A stretch of 29,371 bases of DNA from the IMG/VR virus record IMGVR_UViG_3300047317_000774, positions 1 through 29,371 of that record; one strand, 5' to 3'. The notes beneath the pieces were generated by a model that worked only from the letters and a program-made list of their open reading frames with translations, ran no database searches and was not told the DNA's origin. This stretch comes from a virus. The translations under genes and the position numbers were made by a program. Within the stretch, counting starts at the first letter, position 1. Each line of letters opens with the position of its first letter. Shown here piece by piece: positions 1 to 6,442 of the stretch.

Positions 1-848
1 AACGCTTCTGCCGGTAGAGATGGGTATTCCCGCTTCATGTCGTCACCGAGGGTCTTCTCCTTGGCGGCGTACCAGGCGCGCTGGCCAGGGTTCGTGTCGA
101 TGCCGTGCTTAGCGAACAACTCGTTGAAGTAGTCGGTCAGGCGCTGCGGGATGACGACGCCAACCGGGTCAAGCCAGTAGGCCTTGTTCTTCCACCAGGA
201 GAAGAAGAAAAACTTCCAGTCCAGCAGGCCCAAGGGCACACCGGCCAGTTGCTGCCGCTCTGCGCTCTGCGAGTAATCGAAGAAGTAGCCCGCCCGGCCC
301 TCCGCCGTCGATTCAATCGTGACGAAGCAATCGGTGGCGACAGCCTCGAAGGCGCCGGTGACGATCTCGCGCGCCTTGTGCGGAAACTTGGCGCAGATCT
401 TCCCGAACTCGGAGACGTGCAGGTAACGCAGCGTGCCGCCTCGGAACGAGGTGCTGACGTAGAGCGAACCACCCTTGCTGAACACCAGCTCGCCGGCGGC
501 GTCGTTGCTCGCAGGATTGGCGGCGCGGATCTCTTTCGGCAGGTTGTCGTAGGCGTACTTCACCTTCTCCCGGAACAGGCGCTTGGCGTCGTTCAAGGTG
601 TGGGCGATCAGCGCGCACTTGGCCGACTCAAACAGCGCGGCGTCCAGCTGGATGATGCAGCACTCAGTGGTGAAGCCGAGCTGTCGAGCCTTCAGGATGA
701 TGTTGCGGGTGTGCATCCCATCGAAGTATTCAATCTGCTCGTCCGTCATCCGGAAGCGGACTTTCTTGCCGGCCTTGTCGGTGATCGCGTAGAGATTGTT
801 CAACCGCCAACGCTTATCCCGGAGCAGCTTCATGTGCTCGGGCTTCAT
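1..848 (-). CDS. terL: Terminase large subunit (3' end outside the window)
   Basis: This is the ATPase/nuclease motor that packages phage DNA into proheads. The minus frame is open from an ATG at 848 to the window edge, giving 282 residues from MKPEHMKLLRDKRW. Two motifs fit the ATPase domain: the deviant Walker A-like segment ILKARQLGFTT near residue 53 and the Walker B-like segment LHVSEFGKI near residue 135. The stretch VTIESTAEGRAG about 27 residues further on resembles the coupling motif seen in terminases. The nuclease domain is outside the window. Only one base separates the start from the stop of the small subunit gene, so the two are translated together. The start at 848 is preferred for this spacing; an ATG 5 codons on is possible. 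Confidence 0.9.
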   Translation of the reverse strand, partial: MKPEHMKLLRDKRWRLNNLYAITDKAGKKVRFRMTDEQIEYFDGMHTRNIILKARQLGFTTECCIIQLDAALFESAKCALIAHTLNDAKRLFREKVKYAYDNLPKEIRAANPASNDAAGELVFSKGGSLYVSTSFRGGTLRYLHVSEFGKICAKFPHKAREIVTGAFEAVATDCFVTIESTAEGRAGYFFDYSQSAERQQLAGVPLGLLDWKFFFFSWWKNKAYWLDPVGVVIPQRLTDYFNELFAKHGIDTNPGQRAWYAAKEKTLGDDMKREYPSLPAEA

Positions 849-849
849 G

Positions 850-1374
850 TCAGGCGTCCTTCGATAGTTCGTCCATCATCGCGGCCAGGGTGTCGACTGT
901 CTTGTCGCCCTCTTCCGTGTCGAGGTTGTAGGCCTGTCGCTCGCCCTTGATGACCTTTAGCTGAGCGTCGACGCCTGCGTTGAGCGATCGGGAGAAGTCG
1001 CCGATGTTGTCTTCGGTCACTTCGATGTCTTGCAGCGCTTCACGCAGCTTGTTCGAGATGGATCGCCACTGCGCAAGATCCACACGGTGAGCCAGCACAA
1101 CGGAAGCCGCCTCTGTTGCAGCCTCCTCAACAATTTGCGCATCTTCACGCACATCACGCTGCGTGACGTCACTGCGTGAAACTTCGCGTGAAAGCTTTCC
1201 TTTCGTTGCGGCGCGTACCTGCTCAGTGAGGTCACGCAACCAGCCGTGCTTCTTTGCTCTGCTGCGTATCGTGCCTTCGTTGGTGTCGAACTTATCAGCG
1301 ATGGCACGCAGGGAAAGCAGACCAGCCCGGTAGGCTCGTTCGATCGCCTCCCAGTCGGGTTGCTTGGTTGTCAT
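850..1374 (-). CDS. terS: Terminase small subunit
   Basis: This is the DNA-recognition subunit of the packaging terminase. The 174-residue protein opens with a helix-turn-helix region (residues 7-45, WEAIERAYRAGLLSLRAIADKF then TIRSRAKKHGW), the usual start of small terminase subunits that read pac or cos sites. An alpha-helical middle probably forms the oligomerisation core, and the tail is acidic. It sits directly upstream of the large subunit gene with a one-base gap. A bidirectional terminator hairpin lies just upstream (1397-1415), so full expression would need a promoter in a very short gap or read-through from the late promoter. The family call rests on the fold pattern and the neighbour. 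Confidence 0.85.
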   Translation of the reverse strand: MTTKQPDWEAIERAYRAGLLSLRAIADKFDTNEGTIRSRAKKHGWLRDLTEQVRAATKGKLSREVSRSDVTQRDVREDAQIVEEAATEAASVVLAHRVDLAQWRSISNKLREALQDIEVTEDNIGDFSRSLNAGVDAQLKVIKGERQAYNLDTEEGDKTVDTLAAMMDELSKDA

Positions 1375-1388
1375 GTGAAACTCCAGAT

Positions 1389-1426
1389 AAAAAAAAGCCC
1401 CGCAATTGGCGGGGCCTGGATTTTTT
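1389..1426. terminator. Bidirectional intrinsic terminator before terminase
   Basis: A perfect 7-bp stem (GCCCCGC/GCGGGGC, 1397-1403 and 1409-1415) encloses a 5-base loop. Eight A residues lie on the left and six T residues start six bases beyond the right arm. It is strong for leftward transcripts, which end in the T-run made by 1389-1396. It stands between the gene at 1434-1898 and terminase, in the path of late transcription. Confidence 0.8.
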
Positions 1427-1433
1427 CTCGACG

Positions 1434-1898
1434 CTAAGACTCTTTGCCTGCCGCATAAAGAATAGAAAGAGCGAGCGAAACGATGTCGTTGTCTGCACCT
1501 GGAAAACGCTGACGAGATGGTATGGACACTGTTGCTTCATCCCCCTGAAAAACTCGTCCTTGAACATCCAATCTAAGCAACCATATTCTGCGCCAGACAG
1601 ATTGACCTGTTTCGGAAACGCCTTGCTTCTCGATTACATACCGACCCTGAACACCATGATCGTTTACAAATGGAACAAGATCCATCCTGATTGGGCCGAA
1701 GGGGGTCAGTATTTCCGCAGACGGCCCATGGCCTTGCGATTGCAGAGACAACCCCCAAGTCTCCTGTACGTCTTTTTCGGACAGAAGTTTTCTAAGCCTG
1801 TCAAAAACAAAAAGTGCATGCTCTTTTATTGTCTCAATCTCTTGCGGTGCACGTCTTACCAAATCGGCTTGCCGCTCAGTAACCGGTAGATGCTCCAT
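1434..1898 (-). CDS. Hypothetical protein upstream of terminase
   Basis: I do not recognise this 154-residue protein. It has an ATG with a strong Shine-Dalgarno (AGGAGG, 6 bases upstream), which supports it as a real gene. It is soluble, with a helical charged N-terminus (residues 1-45), a central part rich in hydrophobic and glycine residues, and no signal peptide, cysteine cluster or membrane segment. It ends 8 bases before the terminator that precedes terminase. Genes inserted at the terminase edge of Pseudomonas prophages are often cargo, and the flanking terminator fits a unit expressed apart from its neighbours. Function unknown. Confidence 0.65.
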   Translation of the reverse strand: MEHLPVTERQADLVRRAPQEIETIKEHALFVFDRLRKLLSEKDVQETWGLSLQSQGHGPSAEILTPFGPIRMDLVPFVNDHGVQGRYVIEKQGVSETGQSVWRRIWLLRLDVQGRVFQGDEATVSIPSRQRFPGADNDIVSLALSILYAAGKES

Positions 1899-1938
1899 GC
1901 TGCCTCCTGATCAAGTGAAAAATCAGTATGGCATCACT

Positions 1939-2193
1939 TCAATTCGCTGCATCATCCAGCAGCACATCAATCAGCTTCTGCTCACCCAGGCGCATTGCAC
2001 CCAAGCATTGCAGGTCGTCGCACTTTGGGCCGAGCCCGAACACAGTCACTTCGCCTTTCGGCCCCATAAGGGTCAGCGCGCCTACAGTGCATTCCGGATG
2101 CACGCCGGCATCGAGGTCATCTGCGATCTTGCGCAGGGTTTTCGCGGCGTCGCGCCAACCCTCACGCTTGAACTCAACGAGCTTTGCAGTCAT
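1939..2193 (-). CDS. Small phage protein, unknown function
   Basis: An 84-residue soluble protein starting MTAKLVEFKREGWRDAAKTLRKIAD. The first 30 residues form a basic amphipathic helix; the second half has a short beta-rich part (VGALTLMGPKGEVTVFGLG). Its start overlaps the stop of the preceding gene by ATGA (2190-2193), so it is translationally coupled to it and forms an operon with Acb2. No family is recognised. It could be an accessory anti-defence or regulatory protein because of its company, but nothing in the sequence shows that. Confidence 0.7.
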   Translation of the reverse strand: MTAKLVEFKREGWRDAAKTLRKIADDLDAGVHPECTVGALTLMGPKGEVTVFGLGPKCDDLQCLGAMRLGEQKLIDVLLDDAAN

Positions 2194-2381
2194 GCCTTCA
2201 CCATGTTGTGGGTCTGTGCGTGGGCGTGGCCGTGCAGCTCGGCGACGATCAGCCCCTGTGGAAGTCCGGCAGCCTTGGCGGCGTCGACGGCCTTGGCGAT
2301 CGCGCTATCCAACTCGGTCAGCGCCTTGTTGATGTCCTGGCTCAGCGGCAGCGCGTGGCGCAGGCGAGTTATGTTGCTCAT
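2190..2381 (-). CDS. Small phage protein between Acb2 and the 84-residue protein
   Basis: A 63-residue protein. Its ATG shares one base with the stop of acb2 (TGATG at 2379-2383), and its stop overlaps the next start (ATGA). It therefore belongs to a three-gene coupled operon. It is mostly helical, with a long Ala-rich helix (residues 14-42, INKALTELDSAIAKAVDAAK) and a His-rich C-terminus (HGHAHAQTHN) that could bind a metal. No cysteines or membrane segment. I do not recognise the family. Confidence 0.7.
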   Translation of the reverse strand: MSNITRLRHALPLSQDINKALTELDSAIAKAVDAAKAAGLPQGLIVAELHGHAHAQTHNMVKA

Positions 2382-2611
2382 CAGCTGAACGGATCAGCAG
2401 GTTTGGCGATCGAGCGAACGAACCACATGAAGCCCTGCTGCAAGTTGGTCTTGGCCAACGCGAGCAGTCGCGGATCAACGCCTTCAATCTGGCCGATCTG
2501 CTTGAACAGTTCGCCGGCGTCAGCTTCAAGAGCCTTGATCGAGTTCATGCCGTCGATTTCGGACTGGGTCAGGTCGCGGTAGCCGGTGATCTTCTTGTGC
2601 TGGTTATCCAT
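2381..2611 (-). CDS. acb2: Anti-CBASS cyclic-oligonucleotide sponge (Acb2/Tad1-type)
   Basis: The 76-residue protein matches the Acb2 family: a Gly-Tyr-Arg motif (ITGYRDLTQSEIDGMNSIK), then a helix, then an R-LALAKTNLQQGFM-RSIAKP block. Acb2 proteins form hexamers that bind and sequester cyclic dinucleotides and trinucleotides made by bacterial CBASS nucleotidyltransferases, so the effectors are not triggered and the infected cell survives. From memory of the Pseudomonas phage PaMx33 protein, Tyr11 and Lys26 contact the ligand; both fall at exactly these positions here, and Arg66 lies where a conserved Arg is expected. A good RBS (AGGAG, 7 bases before the ATG) follows a double palindrome (2629-2670). 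It is the first gene after holin and leads two small coupled genes. The strict residue match makes me fairly sure. Confidence 0.88.
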   Translation of the reverse strand: MDNQHKKITGYRDLTQSEIDGMNSIKALEADAGELFKQIGQIEGVDPRLLALAKTNLQQGFMWFVRSIAKPADPFS

Positions 2612-2626
2612 GCTGCTCTCCTCGTC

Positions 2627-2670
2627 GCGTGTCGCGACACAATTTGCTGATTCGCGAAACGTGTCGCGAC
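2627..2670. repeat. Bipartite palindrome, copy A (upstream of acb2)
   Basis: A perfect 12-bp palindrome GTGTCGCGACAC (2629-2640) and a near copy GTGTCGCGAC (2661-2670) are separated by 20 bases containing a smaller palindrome TTCGCGAA. The same pair with equal spacing recurs at 9101-9144. The site fills the gap between holin and acb2, which fits an operator or a binding site for a phage regulator. No clear -35/-10 pair is visible beside it. Confidence 0.6.
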
Positions 2671-3003
2671 TTACTCCGCCTTGCGGGTGGGAAGCTTGAA
2701 GTCAGTCACCCGGTCAGCGATGTTCCGGATCTTCTCGACACCCAAGAAGCCAACCCAGCCACCGGCAAAGGTGGCCATGCTCTGTGGCAGGCCGAAGAAG
2801 TCCAGGCCGCTGATTATGGTCAGTGTGAGGCCGCCGCAGATGGCGCCTTCCACTAGCATCTGGCGACGAGTACCGCCGCCGTAAGTGATCCGCAAGACTG
2901 CCATAGCGCAGGACAGCGCAGCCGCATAGAGGATCGGCGAATGCTGGCTCAACCACGCAAGCGCTATCGCCCATGTGTCTGGTTTGTCTGGCATGTTTGG
3001 CAT
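2671..3003 (-). CDS. Phage holin, lambda-S-like
   Basis: This inner-membrane protein forms lesions that time lysis and release endolysin. The 110 residues contain three hydrophobic stretches (about 18-37, 52-72 and 74-92) joined by short charged loops, followed by a basic tail; this is class I holin topology, similar to the lambda-family holins annotated in Pseudomonas phages. A strong RBS (GGGGAGG) precedes the ATG at 3003. No endolysin gene is visible in the window, so the lysis cassette must continue elsewhere, probably with the late genes to the left. It is the first gene after the run of leftward terminators, where late transcription would begin to count. Confidence 0.85.
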   Translation of the reverse strand: MPNMPDKPDTWAIALAWLSQHSPILYAAALSCAMAVLRITYGGGTRRQMLVEGAICGGLTLTIISGLDFFGLPQSMATFAGGWVGFLGVEKIRNIADRVTDFKLPTRKAE

Positions 3004-3034
3004 CTCGGTTCCTCCCCGTCAGGGAGTTAGGAAT

Positions 3035-3058
3035 AAAAAGCCCGCGCAGTGGCGGGCT
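3035..3058 (-). terminator. Leftward intrinsic terminator upstream of holin
   Basis: A 7-bp stem AGCCCGC/GCGGGCT (3039-3045 and 3052-3058) with a 6-base loop is followed on the minus strand by a U-run (A residues 3035-3039). It would stop leftward transcripts just before holin, and so must be bypassed for late expression or lie upstream of a late promoter. Confidence 0.75.
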
Positions 3059-3128
3059 GTTGGCTGAGTGCTATCGTCGAGAGAGTTGCTCACAGTGAAT
3101 ACGCAGATCCAACAAGGCAAGGAATCCT

Positions 3129-3353
3129 ATGAAAGCCAGCGAATTGATCACGGCACTCAACGAATCTATAAAAAAACATGGAGATCATATTGTTTGTACA
3201 TGGTCACCTTTTGAACCAAGCGACGTGCGACCAATTTCTTTCCTGCACCGTATGCATGCAAGGGGAGAAGATGTTTCGGTCATTGATTGTCATCGCAATT
3301 GGCCTAGCAAAACGGGCGAGCCGTCAGGCGACCTCCGAGACAACAACCGCTGA
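3129..3353 (+). CDS. Small plus-strand protein in the late region
   Basis: A 74-residue protein with a start context AAGGAATCCTATG that supports translation. The first 20 residues (MKASELITALNESIKKHGDH) look like the common opening of short phage proteins that begin with an ASELI helix and a HGD turn. After residue 25 the sequence loses that resemblance, so it may be a truncated member joined to unrelated sequence. It is the only plus-strand gene in the lytic half and sits between two leftward terminators, which suggests independent cargo or a remnant. Function unknown. Confidence 0.5.
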   Translation: MKASELITALNESIKKHGDHIVCTWSPFEPSDVRPISFLHRMHARGEDVSVIDCHRNWPSKTGEPSGDLRDNNR

Positions 3354-3635
3354 CCAAGAACGGCTCAGAAACATCGTTGACTTGAGCCCGCCTCGACGAA
3401 ACGCAGAGGCGGTGTAAATAGGTGCGCTCGTCTTTCCGAGCTGTCTGCCAAAGGCCTTCTCAACGTCAACGCCCCATATGCATCGATCTCGCTGATCCAG
3501 TCTCGCGCCACCCCGAAAGCAAGTTTGAGGTCAGGGTGCGCGGGCTGCCGGTGTTGATTCCGTACGTCGCACTATCCGGCTATCGACGTCCAGGCCTTCC
3601 CGAAGGCTGTCCTGGCTACAGGTAAATTTGAGACA
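3354..3635. other. Gene-poor stretch, possible decayed cargo
   Basis: I see no convincing gene here. A GTG-initiated plus frame (3422-3625, 67 codons) lacks a well-placed ribosome binding site and has an arginine/proline-rich composition typical of a chance frame in GC-rich DNA. Two overlapping plus frames each look briefly coding-like, which would fit an old gene broken by frameshifts. No repeat or tRNA was seen. Confidence 0.4.
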
Positions 3636-3660
3636 TAAAAAAGCCCGCGCTATGCGGGCT
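3636..3660 (-). terminator. Leftward terminator of the 3680-4138 gene
   Basis: A 7-bp stem AGCCCGC/GCGGGCT (3642-3648 and 3654-3660), loop GCTAT, with six A residues on the left that give a U-run on the minus strand. It lies 20 bases beyond the stop of the upstream cargo gene. Confidence 0.85.
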
Positions 3661-3679
3661 AAAAATAGGTGCGAACCTA

Positions 3680-4138
3680 CTATCTCTGGCTAACAAGCTC
3701 CTCGAAACGCCTATCCAAAACCGATAGCAACTCACCAAAATTACGGTTTTTGATTACAACCTGAGGGACACTCCCCCCTTGGGATGCAACCAAATGGGTT
3801 TCACCATTTTTAACGATCATCAATGAAATGGTGTGGAAGCTCTTAGGCTTCTCACTAAACTCAGTACTTAGAGCAAGGCCAATGGTAAATCTCAAGAACC
3901 GCTCAGCCTTCTCTAGGTGAGCAGGTTCACATTCAGTGAATTTGGAATCTGAAACCTTCCCGAGATAAAGCCACTTCTCCGATTCTCCAGTAGCTTTATG
4001 GATAGGATCGGGGAGCTCAAGATATCGACCAAAGCTTGAATAAATCTCTTGAACTGTATTTCGCAGGTCCAGCCAATATTCATTATCTGCGGACTTCAGT
4101 TCATCGTATTTCTGTTTTAAAAAACCGAATCTTGACAT
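3680..4138 (-). CDS. AT-rich cargo protein between two terminators
   Basis: A 152-residue soluble protein that I cannot place in a family. The ATG at 4138 is chosen because AGGAG lies 8 bases upstream; a TTG one codon earlier is possible. The protein has a helical, charged N-terminal half (residues 5-60) and a mixed alpha/beta second half ending in a basic helix (LLSVLDRRFEELVSQR). Base composition is clearly more AT-rich than the flanking NinG and holin genes. It has its own terminators on both sides (3636-3660 and 4198-4228), the classic layout of a moron, a gene added to a phage and expressed on its own, often in the lysogen. Function unknown. Confidence 0.75.
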   Translation of the reverse strand: MSRFGFLKQKYDELKSADNEYWLDLRNTVQEIYSSFGRYLELPDPIHKATGESEKWLYLGKVSDSKFTECEPAHLEKAERFLRFTIGLALSTEFSEKPKSFHTISLMIVKNGETHLVASQGGSVPQVVIKNRNFGELLSVLDRRFEELVSQR

Positions 4139-4197
4139 CAAATTTACTCCTGTAAATGTGATCTCAGATTGCCATAAGTGAAATCATTCCCTCAACA

Positions 4198-4228
4198 AAA
4201 AAGCCCGACAAAGTTGCCGGGCTTTTTG
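4198..4228. terminator. Bidirectional terminator after the Q-like gene
   Basis: The stem GCCCG/CGGGC (4203-4207 and 4218-4222) is extended by AA/TT pairs outside and CAA/TTG inside across one mismatch. A-rich sequence lies on the left and TTTTT on the right. It can end transcripts in either direction and stands downstream of the late-regulator candidate. Confidence 0.8.
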
Positions 4229-4315
4229 CTTCACTCCTACACACGCAGGAATGACAGGATGGGTGAATAATGCGACATGGCGACATGACATTGCAAGCCC
4301 TTTTGAGGGACTATT

Positions 4316-4996
4316 TCATGCCGCCTCGCTTTCCAGCACCCCGACCGCCTCAAGCATGTGTTGCGCCTCGACCAGAGCCTCGTTCACAAGCGATTCCAAA
4401 GCCTCCTTGATAGCCTTGTTCCAGCGCTGGTAAGTGCGCTCTGTAAGTCCTTGGGAATCCCAGTTCGTCATGTCGTAGTTCGAATCAGCCAGGACGATCA
4501 TATCGCCGGGCTTGTCTTCTGCTACGGTGCGCGCATGCCTGTTGGCCCGGGCAACGTCAGCATCTGCTGCCGCGTTGCGCCAATCCCACTGGCCCTCCTC
4601 CTTGTTCTCCCGGTGCTTCGGCGCCTTGATCTGGGTTACCGCTCGCTGAATGCCCTTCACCTGCTGCGGCACCGCCCAGACCAAGACGGCCTGTTGCGTG
4701 AAGCGCTGCGGTGCTGGGGTCTTCACGACAGCGACCAGCCGGCCGATGGAATCGATTTTGCGGCCACGGTGAGTACTGTACTTCGCCACCAGGGCGTTCC
4801 AGTGCCGCGGAGAAAGCTGGGCGTGCAGAAGCTTGTGCACGATGCAGTCAGCCAACAGCGCGGCATCCTTCCCGGATATCTCCCCCTTGAGCTTGCTGGC
4901 CTGCACCCGGGGCTCGACGTTGCATCCGCCGGAACTGTTGATCGTCTCGGCGGCCAAGGCCCGGACTACTGCTGAAATCACGTTGTGGTAATTCAT
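4316..4996 (-). CDS. Phage protein in the late-antiterminator (Q) position
   Basis: A 226-residue soluble protein beginning MNYHNVISAVVRALAAETIN. The ATG at 4996 is preferred over longer starts because it overlaps the NinG stop by ATGA (4993-4996). The composition is basic and helical; a segment near residues 185-210 (LTERTYQRWNKAIKEALESL) could form a helix-turn-helix. From memory, close relatives occur after ninG in many Pseudomonas phages, where lambda carries Q, the antiterminator that lets RNA polymerase pass late terminators. Three leftward terminators immediately follow, which fits that role. I cannot see a signature that proves it, and a plain hypothetical label would also be fair. 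Confidence 0.6.
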   Translation of the reverse strand: MNYHNVISAVVRALAAETINSSGGCNVEPRVQASKLKGEISGKDAALLADCIVHKLLHAQLSPRHWNALVAKYSTHRGRKIDSIGRLVAVVKTPAPQRFTQQAVLVWAVPQQVKGIQRAVTQIKAPKHRENKEEGQWDWRNAAADADVARANRHARTVAEDKPGDMIVLADSNYDMTNWDSQGLTERTYQRWNKAIKEALESLVNEALVEAQHMLEAVGVLESEAA

Positions 4997-5580
4997 GCTG
5001 CAGCCCTCTTCAGTTCGCGGGTCTTGGCTCGGTATTCGGCCTTGATGGTTTTGATTTCTTCGACGGTATGCTTGCGGGCCTGGTGCGGTCCTTCCAGCCA
5101 ATCGACCTTTTCCGGGCCGATCAGCAGCAGGAGCGAAAGCCGGTAATTCACCAGGTTGCCGGATAGGTGCGTGTTGCATGGCGCGCACTGCTTCCACACA
5201 TTGAGCGGCTCGAATCGCAATTCAGGGTTCGCTCCCACAGAGCGGTAGTGCCCCGCGTGATATTGGCCTTCGTGGTGCCGACCGCAGCTCACGCAAGGGC
5301 GATCGGCATCACGCAGGCGGATCCACTCGTTGAACGCGGCCTGGGCTTCGCGCATGTGTTCCGCCCTGCTCTTCAGCTTCTCCTTGCGCACCCTGATCTC
5401 GCGGCGGTCACGCTGGGCGATGGCCTTGCGGGCTTTGTCGGCGTTCGCCGGCGCCATGGCGAGCGCGCACTTCGGACTGCACACAGCCTGCCCCAAGCGC
5501 TGCGGCGGGAAGCTGATGCCGCATGCCGGGTTTTTGCACTTCTTTGGCTTGGGCCTCTTGATTGGGGGTTCGGCTCTCAT
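4993..5580 (-). CDS. ninG: NinG (Rap) recombination nuclease
   Basis: NinG/Rap is a structure-specific endonuclease that cuts branched DNA during phage recombination. The 195 residues show the family pattern: an N-terminal zinc finger (Cys15, Cys20, Cys34, Cys38), a long basic coiled segment with many Arg and Lys (residues 45-80), then FNEWIRLRDADRPCVSCG, the HAGHYRSVG motif, and CAPCNTHLSGN, which make up the HNH-like C-terminal zinc domain. Length fits the family. The stop of the upstream zinc protein and the start of this gene share a base, and the downstream gene starts within its stop, so the whole ninB-ninG block is one operon. Confidence 0.95.
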   Translation of the reverse strand: MRAEPPIKRPKPKKCKNPACGISFPPQRLGQAVCSPKCALAMAPANADKARKAIAQRDRREIRVRKEKLKSRAEHMREAQAAFNEWIRLRDADRPCVSCGRHHEGQYHAGHYRSVGANPELRFEPLNVWKQCAPCNTHLSGNLVNYRLSLLLLIGPEKVDWLEGPHQARKHTVEEIKTIKAEYRAKTRELKRAAA

Positions 5581-5975
5581 CAGAGAAAGTCCTCCGAATT
5601 GACACGCTTCCCCGTGCGACGGAAGTACTCAGCGCTTTTTGCATTGGCCAGCAGCTTGCAGCGGTTGCAACATGAGCCCTTAGCTCCAGCTTTAATGGCC
5701 TTCGCCGTTCTCAGGACGTAGTAGCCGCATACACACTTACAAACCCACCGAGCCTTTGTTTCAGCCGATATGCCAAGCGCGATCAGTCGACCGAACTTAA
5801 CCCCTGCGAGGTTCAAGAAACCTGGCAAGCACAGCTCAAGATCGGTCGGCTGCCGGATCGAAAGCGGAAGCTCCGAGTCGGCGTGCTTCTCATCTACGTG
5901 ATAATCAAACGACTCACCGCGCGACACGACTCGCGCCGCCACGGAATTCACCGGGCGCTCATTTCCATTTTTCAT
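5580..5975 (-). CDS. Phage zinc-binding protein between NinB and NinG
   Basis: A 131-residue protein with a C-terminal part typical of a small phage family: a FGRLIALG motif (residues 61-68), then KARWVCKCVCGYYVLRTAKAIKAG and CCNRC. The Cys residues at about 79, 81, 83 and 97-101 could hold one zinc. The first 45 residues are polar and probably disordered. Proteins of this kind are common in the nin region and are often near HNH enzymes, but their role is not established. It overlaps ninB (ATGA) and touches ninG, so it is co-translated with them. Confidence 0.75.
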   Translation of the reverse strand: MKNGNERPVNSVAARVVSRGESFDYHVDEKHADSELPLSIRQPTDLELCLPGFLNLAGVKFGRLIALGISAETKARWVCKCVCGYYVLRTAKAIKAGAKGSCCNRCKLLANAKSAEYFRRTGKRVNSEDFL

Positions 5976-6442
5976 GCGGCCTCCTGGCTCAGCAGATCAT
6001 CGAAGTACACGCCCTGCTGAGAGAAGCGCGCGACGATACGGTCGGTGTACGCCACGCCCTGAGCCCGATTGAACAGGCTGGTCACGGGGAAGCCGTCCGG
6101 GCCGAACAGATGGCAGCCCCCCATCATTTCCAGCTTTGTCGCGTACGGCAGATGACGCATCACTCGGTACCACTCAGCCTGAAACCCGGCATCCTCGTTC
6201 AACAGGATCTGCACGCCGACGTGCAGCTTGCAGTACCGGCGCGCGTCCGCCTCGTCGCCGATCTGGGTCATCTCTGCGATGCGCTTGTACATCGCGAACC
6301 ACAGCCGGTTCTGGTCGAGCGTGCGGTCCTTACCCGGGCGCAGCGACACCACGACGAACTTCTTGTCGCGGTACATGGCACTGATAGCGGTGATAGCCTC
6401 GGAAAGCTTGGCCTGACAGTTCACGGAGATTTTGTCAGCCAT
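5972..6442 (-). CDS. ninB: NinB recombination mediator
   Basis: NinB (lambda Orf) binds single-stranded DNA and helps load the annealing protein in phage recombination, standing in for host RecFOR. The 156 residues carry the family pattern: KLSEAITAIS near the start, a strand ending in RPGKDRTLDQNRLWFAMYKRIAEMT (the DQNRLWF core), a YCKLHVGV segment, and the C-terminal LPYATKLEMMGG part. Length is normal. The start at 6442 overlaps the preceding gene (6435) by 8 bases. The matching annealing protein is probably the Rad52-like gene at 16071. Confidence 0.92.
   Translation of the reverse strand: MADKISVNCQAKLSEAITAISAMYRDKKFVVVSLRPGKDRTLDQNRLWFAMYKRIAEMTQIGDEADARRYCKLHVGVQILLNEDAGFQAEWYRVMRHLPYATKLEMMGGCHLFGPDGFPVTSLFNRAQGVAYTDRIVARFSQQGVYFDDLLSQEAA

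Noticed and set aside
105-950. Long plus-strand frame opposite the terminase genes
   Set aside because: The opposite strand encodes a clear terminase large subunit; the plus frame is Arg/Val/Leu-rich shadow sequence without an RBS or motif.
1254-1889. 211-codon plus frame across 1254-1889
   Set aside because: It crosses a terminator hairpin and lies opposite a minus gene with a perfect RBS; composition is irregular.
2627-2670. Double palindrome as a terminator or dif-like site
   Set aside because: There is no loop or T-run for a terminator and no XerCD-like arm pattern; a paired binding site fits better.
3422-3625. 67-codon GTG frame
   Set aside because: No well-placed ribosome binding site and an Arg/Pro-rich shadow-like composition; kept only as a gene-poor stretch.
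4997-5197. Longer start for the Q-position gene
   Set aside because: The extension lies inside ninG in another frame; the ATGA overlap at 4993-4996 fixes the shorter start.
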